A program made the position numbers and the translations under genes. Positions 60,758-64,000 of a stretch of 64,000 nucleotides of DNA are shown here, one piece after another. This stretch comes from an uncultured bacterium (lineage in GTDB: Bacteria; Planctomycetota; JAJSAM01; JAJVHW01): positions 124,001 through 188,000 of the forward strand of contig CALKVK010000035.1 of assembly GCA_937996235.1 (NCBI GenBank), given 5' to 3'. How positions within the stretch are numbered: position 1 is the first letter of the stretch; every line of letters starts with the position of its first letter. The notes under the pieces were generated by a model. That model was not told where the DNA came from, made no database searches, and saw nothing but the letters and a program-made list of their open reading frames with translations.

Positions 60758-61654
60758 TCACCGCAGGACTCCGGCGGCGAGCAGCGTGCGCAGGAGCGCC
60801 GCGTCGTCGCGTCCCGCGTCCACGACGACGTGCGAGGCCTCGCGGCGGCGCAGGTAGGCGCCGACCTCGCGCAGGTGCGCCGCGAAGCGCGCGCGGTAGC
60901 GCTCGCGGGCGGACGCGTCGAAGTCGAGCGCGAGCTCGTCGCCCGACTCCGCGTCCACGAGCCGCAGCGGGCCGTCCACCGGCGGGTCGCGCTCCTCGGG
61001 CGCCACCACGTGCACCGCGACGAGGCGCACGCGCCGGTGCCGCAGGAAGTCCACGGCGCGGCGCCAGCCGTCGGCGGGCTCGTCGCCCTCGTCGAGGAAG
61101 TCGCTGACGAGCAGCGCGAGCCCGCGTCGGCGGAGGCGCGGGAACGCGGGACGCAGCGCCCGTCCGAGCGGCGCGCGCGCGCCGCCGGGCACGCGGCGCA
61201 GCGCGTCGAGGAGCGGGCCCGTCCCGCCGCGTCCGCGGTACGCGCGCGGGCCGTCGTCGGCGCCCTCCGGCGCAGGCACCGGCTGCAGGCGCACGACGGC
61301 GTTCCGCGCCAGCCCCACCGCGCCCACCAGCCCCGCGACGCGCAGCGCCGTCTCGAGCTTCGACCCCGGGCCCGCACCCATGCTGGCGCTGCGGTCGAGG
61401 AGCAGGTGCACGTCCACGCTCTCCTCGCGCTCGAAGACCTTCACGTGCAGCGAGCGCAGACGCCCGAACGCGTTCCAGTCCACGTAGCGCAGGTCGTCGC
61501 CCGGCGCGTACGTGCGGTGCTCGCGGAAGAGCGTGCCGGTGCCGGCCCCGCCCGCGAGCCGCTCCCCGCCCGGCGCCCCGCCCGCCGCGCGCGCCGCCCC
61601 GAGGTCGAGTCGCGCGAGGCGCTCGAGCGTGCGCGGGCCGAGGAGCGGCGTCAC
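60758..61654 (-). CDS. DUF58-family (MoxR-associated) vWA-like protein
   Basis: 298 residues. FREHRTYAPGDDLRYVDWNAFGRL is the diagnostic DUF58 block (G-x-D-x-R-x-I/V-D-W), followed by DVHLLLDRSASMGAGPGSKL, a vWA MIDAS D-x-S-x-S, and LLVSDFLDEGDE. DUF58 proteins act with MoxR ATPases in envelope or stress functions. GTG at 61654 overlaps the previous stop by four bases. The BatA-like gene starts 53 bases after its end. Confidence 0.9.
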   Translation of the reverse strand: MTPLLGPRTLERLARLDLGAARAAGGAPGGERLAGGAGTGTLFREHRTYAPGDDLRYVDWNAFGRLRSLHVKVFEREESVDVHLLLDRSASMGAGPGSKLETALRVAGLVGAVGLARNAVVRLQPVPAPEGADDGPRAYRGRGGTGPLLDALRRVPGGARAPLGRALRPAFPRLRRRGLALLVSDFLDEGDEPADGWRRAVDFLRHRRVRLVAVHVVAPEERDPPVDGPLRLVDAESGDELALDFDASARERYRARFAAHLREVGAYLRRREASHVVVDAGRDDAALLRTLLAAGVLR

Positions 61655-63150
61655 CGGCCGCCCTCGAGCAAGGCGCGGAGCCGCTCGAAGTAGCGCCGCA
61701 CGAGCTCGCGGTCGGCGGGCCCGACGGCCGCCGCGTCGAGCGCCGATTCGGCGCGCCGCTCTGCCTCGTCGAGCGCGTCGGCCAGCGGGACGCGCCGGGG
61801 CTCGGCGGCGTCACCGCCCCCGGGCACGAGCACGAGGCGCGGTCCCGTCTTCTCGATCTCGGGGGCGTCGGCGAAGAGCGGCACGACGACCTTGCGCTGG
61901 AACTCGGGAGGGAGCGGCGGGGGCTCGGCCTCGTCGGGCGCGCCGGGGTCCCCCGCCTGCGGCTCGGGCTCGGGGTCCGCCGCGGGCGGCGGCTCGGGCG
62001 GCGGCGCCGTGGGCGGCGGCTGGGTCTCCGGCGGCGGGGCGCCGCCGGGCCCGGGGTCCTCGGGACCGCGCACGCGGAAGGCGGCCGGCTCGGAGCGCGC
62101 CCACGTGCTCCCGTCCGGTCCCTGCACGACGAGCACCGCCTGGTGCGGGCCGGGTGTCAGGCGCTCCTCGCCGCCGGGGAGACGCGCGAGGCGCAGCGGG
62201 GTGAGCGTGCCCTCGCCGTCGCCGGGGACGAGCGCGACGTCGCTGCCCGTCCGCACGGCGTGGCCGTCGATCTCGACGACGAGCCGCGCCGTCGCGTCAT
62301 CGCGGAGGCCGGGCCCGGGCCGCACGACCGCGAGCACGAGCACCGGCTCGCCGAGTTCGTACGTCTCCGCCGCCTGCAGCTCCGCCGCGGCGCGCGGCCC
62401 GGCGGGCGGCTTCGGCTCGGGCTCCGCCGCCGGGTCGGGCACGACCGGGTCGGCTGCGTGCGGCGCGGGCGGCGGCGGGTCGGCGGCCGGCGTCGGGTCC
62501 CGTGTCGGCGGCGCGCCGGGCGTCGGCGTCTCGGGCGCCCCGTCGGGCGCGTCCGGATCCGGGGGCGCGCCGGGCGCGTCCGCGGGCACGCTCCCCGCGA
62601 GTCCCGGCAGCGCGAGCCCCCCGCCCGTGCCGAACAGCCGCGACGCCAGGACGAGCAGCGCGAAGAGGACGACCAGCGCCCACGCGGCGCCCGTCAGGCT
62701 GCGGAGCCCGCGCGGCGGACGCGACGGGAACGCGGTGTCGAGCGCGGCGCGGCGTGCATCGAGGGTCGCTGCTGCGTCGGCGACGACGCGCGCGCCGAGC
62801 GTCGTCGTCACCTGGCCCCGCGCGACCGCGAGCGCGGCGCTCGTGCGGTCGTCGAGGCCGAGGCGCGTGTCGATCTCGCGTGCGAGCACGGCCGCGTCGC
62901 TGCGCCGCCCGAACGCCCACACCACCCCCGCGCCGAGCGCGAGCACGAGCGGCAGCCGCGCAGCCGCGAGCAGCGCCTCCGCGACGAGCGGCCGCCCCAC
63001 CGCGGCGAGCGCGGCGACGCACGCGCCGAGCCCGGCGAGGACCGGACCCGCGGTGCCGAGCACGACCGTGAGACGCCGCCGCCGCGCGCGCGACGCGGCG
63101 CGGCGCAGGTGCTCGTCGAGGCGGGAGGTGTCCACGGAGGCGGGCGGCAC
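61651..63150 (-). CDS. Proline-rich membrane protein, DUF4175-like
   Basis: 499 residues. Two hydrophobic segments near the N terminus (about 28-50 and 60-80) with a cytoplasmic segment holding DRTSAALAVARGQ, a third helix (about 155-175), then a long Pro/Ala/Glu/Asp-rich extension (about 180-245 and 340-405) around a beta-strand domain (VLVLAVVRPGPGL region). Resembles DUF4175-type proteins that travel with DUF58/BatA/MoxR operons; function unknown. GTG at 63150. Its position first in the run, with TAGTCT nine bases upstream on the minus strand, makes it the operon head. Confidence 0.6.
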   Translation of the reverse strand: MPPASVDTSRLDEHLRRAASRARRRRLTVVLGTAGPVLAGLGACVAALAAVGRPLVAEALLAAARLPLVLALGAGVVWAFGRRSDAAVLAREIDTRLGLDDRTSAALAVARGQVTTTLGARVVADAAATLDARRAALDTAFPSRPPRGLRSLTGAAWALVVLFALLVLASRLFGTGGGLALPGLAGSVPADAPGAPPDPDAPDGAPETPTPGAPPTRDPTPAADPPPPAPHAADPVVPDPAAEPEPKPPAGPRAAAELQAAETYELGEPVLVLAVVRPGPGLRDDATARLVVEIDGHAVRTGSDVALVPGDGEGTLTPLRLARLPGGEERLTPGPHQAVLVVQGPDGSTWARSEPAAFRVRGPEDPGPGGAPPPETQPPPTAPPPEPPPAADPEPEPQAGDPGAPDEAEPPPLPPEFQRKVVVPLFADAPEIEKTGPRLVLVPGGGDAAEPRRVPLADALDEAERRAESALDAAAVGPADRELVRRYFERLRALLEGGR

Positions 63151-63245
63151 GGTGGCGTCAGACTACCCGTCGCCCCGTCGCGCGCAGGACGCCCCCTGGG
63201 GGCGTCCCCGCCCGGGCCGAGCGAGCGCGCACCGGAGCGCGGCGC

Positions 63246-63251
63246 TACCGT
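63246..63251 (+). promoter_or_regulatory. -10-like TACCGT for leaderless RluA-type gene
   Basis: TACCGT ends six bases before the ATG at 63258. Same layout as at the other leaderless candidates. Confidence 0.4.
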
Positions 63252-63257
63252 GCGCGG

Positions 63258-64000
63258 ATGAGCCGCCGCATCGCCGCGTACGAGACCGGCTCCCACGACT
63301 TCGACGACGACGGCCCGCCGGAGCGCGCGACGCAGGCCGCGCCGCGGCGCCGCACGGCGCCGGTCACCGTGCTGCGCGACGGCGCGCGCTGGTCGGTCGT
63401 GGCGAAGCCCGCGGGCCTGCTGACCGCACCCGGCCGCCGCCCCGGACCCGATCCGACGGTGCTCGACGAGGTCGCCCAGATCTGGCGGCGCGCGGGGCTC
63501 GACGCGCAGCCCGTCCTCTGCCACCGCCTCGATCGCGACACGTCCGGCTGCCTGCTCGTCGCGAAGGACCGCGAGGCCGCTGCCGAGCTGATGCGCGCGT
63601 TCCGCACGCGCCACGTCGCGAAGAGCTACCTGGCGCTCGTGACCGGCGCACCCCACCCGCCCGAGGGCGAGATCGACTTCCGCGTCGCCCCGGACCGCAA
63701 GCGCCCCGGCTCCATGTGGACGCCGCCGAAGGGCGGCAAGGCCTGCCACGACAGCTACGAGACGCTCGAGTGCTTCCGCGGCGTCTCGCTCGTGCGCGTC
63801 CGGCCGCACACCGGCCGCACGCACGAGGTGCGTCTCGCGGTCCGCACGCTCGGCACGCCGTGCGCCATCGACCCGCTCTACGGCACCAGCGAGCCGCTGT
63901 TCCTCTCGACGTGGAAGCGCGGGTACCGCGTCGGCCGCGGGCGCGAGGAACGCCCGCTCATCGACCGGCTGACGCTGCACGCCGAGACCCTCGCGTTCCC
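63258..64000 (+). CDS. RluA-family pseudouridine synthase, N-terminal part (3' end outside window)
   Basis: The frame opens at ATG 63258 and is still open at base 64000, giving 247 residues. It has the RluA catalytic motif HRLDRDTSGCLLVAKDRE with the invariant aspartate, preceded by WSVVAKPAGLLTAPGRRPG, and KSYLALVTG and RPHTGRTHEVRLAV after it, both conserved in the family. These enzymes isomerise specific uridines in 23S rRNA or tRNA (RluA, RluC, RluD, TruC); the exact target cannot be told. An N-terminal acidic extension precedes the domain. It is divergent from the DUF4175-like gene. Confidence 0.9.
   Translation, partial: MSRRIAAYETGSHDFDDDGPPERATQAAPRRRTAPVTVLRDGARWSVVAKPAGLLTAPGRRPGPDPTVLDEVAQIWRRAGLDAQPVLCHRLDRDTSGCLLVAKDREAAAELMRAFRTRHVAKSYLALVTGAPHPPEGEIDFRVAPDRKRPGSMWTPPKGGKACHDSYETLECFRGVSLVRVRPHTGRTHEVRLAVRTLGTPCAIDPLYGTSEPLFLSTWKRGYRVGRGREERPLIDRLTLHAETLAF

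Overview
The window is 64 kb of very GC-rich chromosomal DNA (by eye about three quarters G+C), almost fully coding and mostly housekeeping. No rRNA, CRISPR array, insertion sequence, integrase or phage gene is seen. No marker fixes the taxon. VIT/von Willebrand surface proteins, HEAT-repeat proteins, a PEP-CTERM protein, glutamine synthetase III, a SpoIIE-type phosphatase, PD40 lipoproteins and a DUF58/BatA-like operon together look most like a Planctomycetota-type or similar Gram-negative environmental bacterium. That is an inference.

Layout. 1-7.2 kb: histidine degradation (hutU 3' part, hutI, a cyclodeaminase carrying what looks like a formiminotransferase relic) interleaved with a HEAT/GATase-like protein and a secreted HExxH protein. 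7.2-7.64 kb: a gene-free stretch with a promoter, a folded RNA candidate containing a 12-codon reading frame behind a perfect Shine-Dalgarno, and strong terminators. 7.6-9.2 kb (minus): CDP-alcohol phosphatidyltransferase and a DUF89 phosphatase. 9.3-15.2 kb: gspK-like gene, then the run aroF-tpiA-secG-yicC-gmk-rpoZ-coaC, with coaB facing it on the minus strand. 16.0-24.3 kb: ftsK, an FtsK paralogue with no motor domain, pgpA, a SpoIIE-type phosphatase, a small MazG-like protein and a thioredoxin/TPR protein. 24.3-29.3 kb (minus): selA, a GspG-like protein, a mosaic repeat region and glnN. 29.5-38.9 kb: mutS and a PEP-CTERM protein facing a 1281-residue TPR protein, HIT protein and trmB, then a secreted protein. 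39.0 kb: initiator tRNA-Met. 39.1-45.2 kb: MoaD/ThiS-like protein, BNR-repeat protein, queG, two convergent paralogous glycosyltransferases, a Gfo/Idh/MocA oxidoreductase and a YdjM-like membrane protein. 45.3-52.3 kb: two vWA proteins, a two-component system and an M50 metalloprotease. 52.4-63.2 kb (minus): a long run from a DUF4175-like protein through DUF58 and BatA-like proteins, guaB, guaA, a beta-barrel protein, rhomboid protease and PD40 lipoprotein to an esterase. 63.3 kb: start of an RluA-type pseudouridine synthase.

The two most unusual things are (i) the tandem of a normal FtsK with a paralogue that keeps the membrane domain and the C-terminal gamma winged helix but has lost the ATPase motor, and (ii) the unidentified structured RNA/micro-ORF transcript at about 7.33-7.58 kb. 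Across the window many genes also start 6-7 bases after a -10-like hexamer with no room for a leader, which suggests widespread leaderless mRNA. In several cases the upstream gene's TAG stop forms the first bases of that hexamer.
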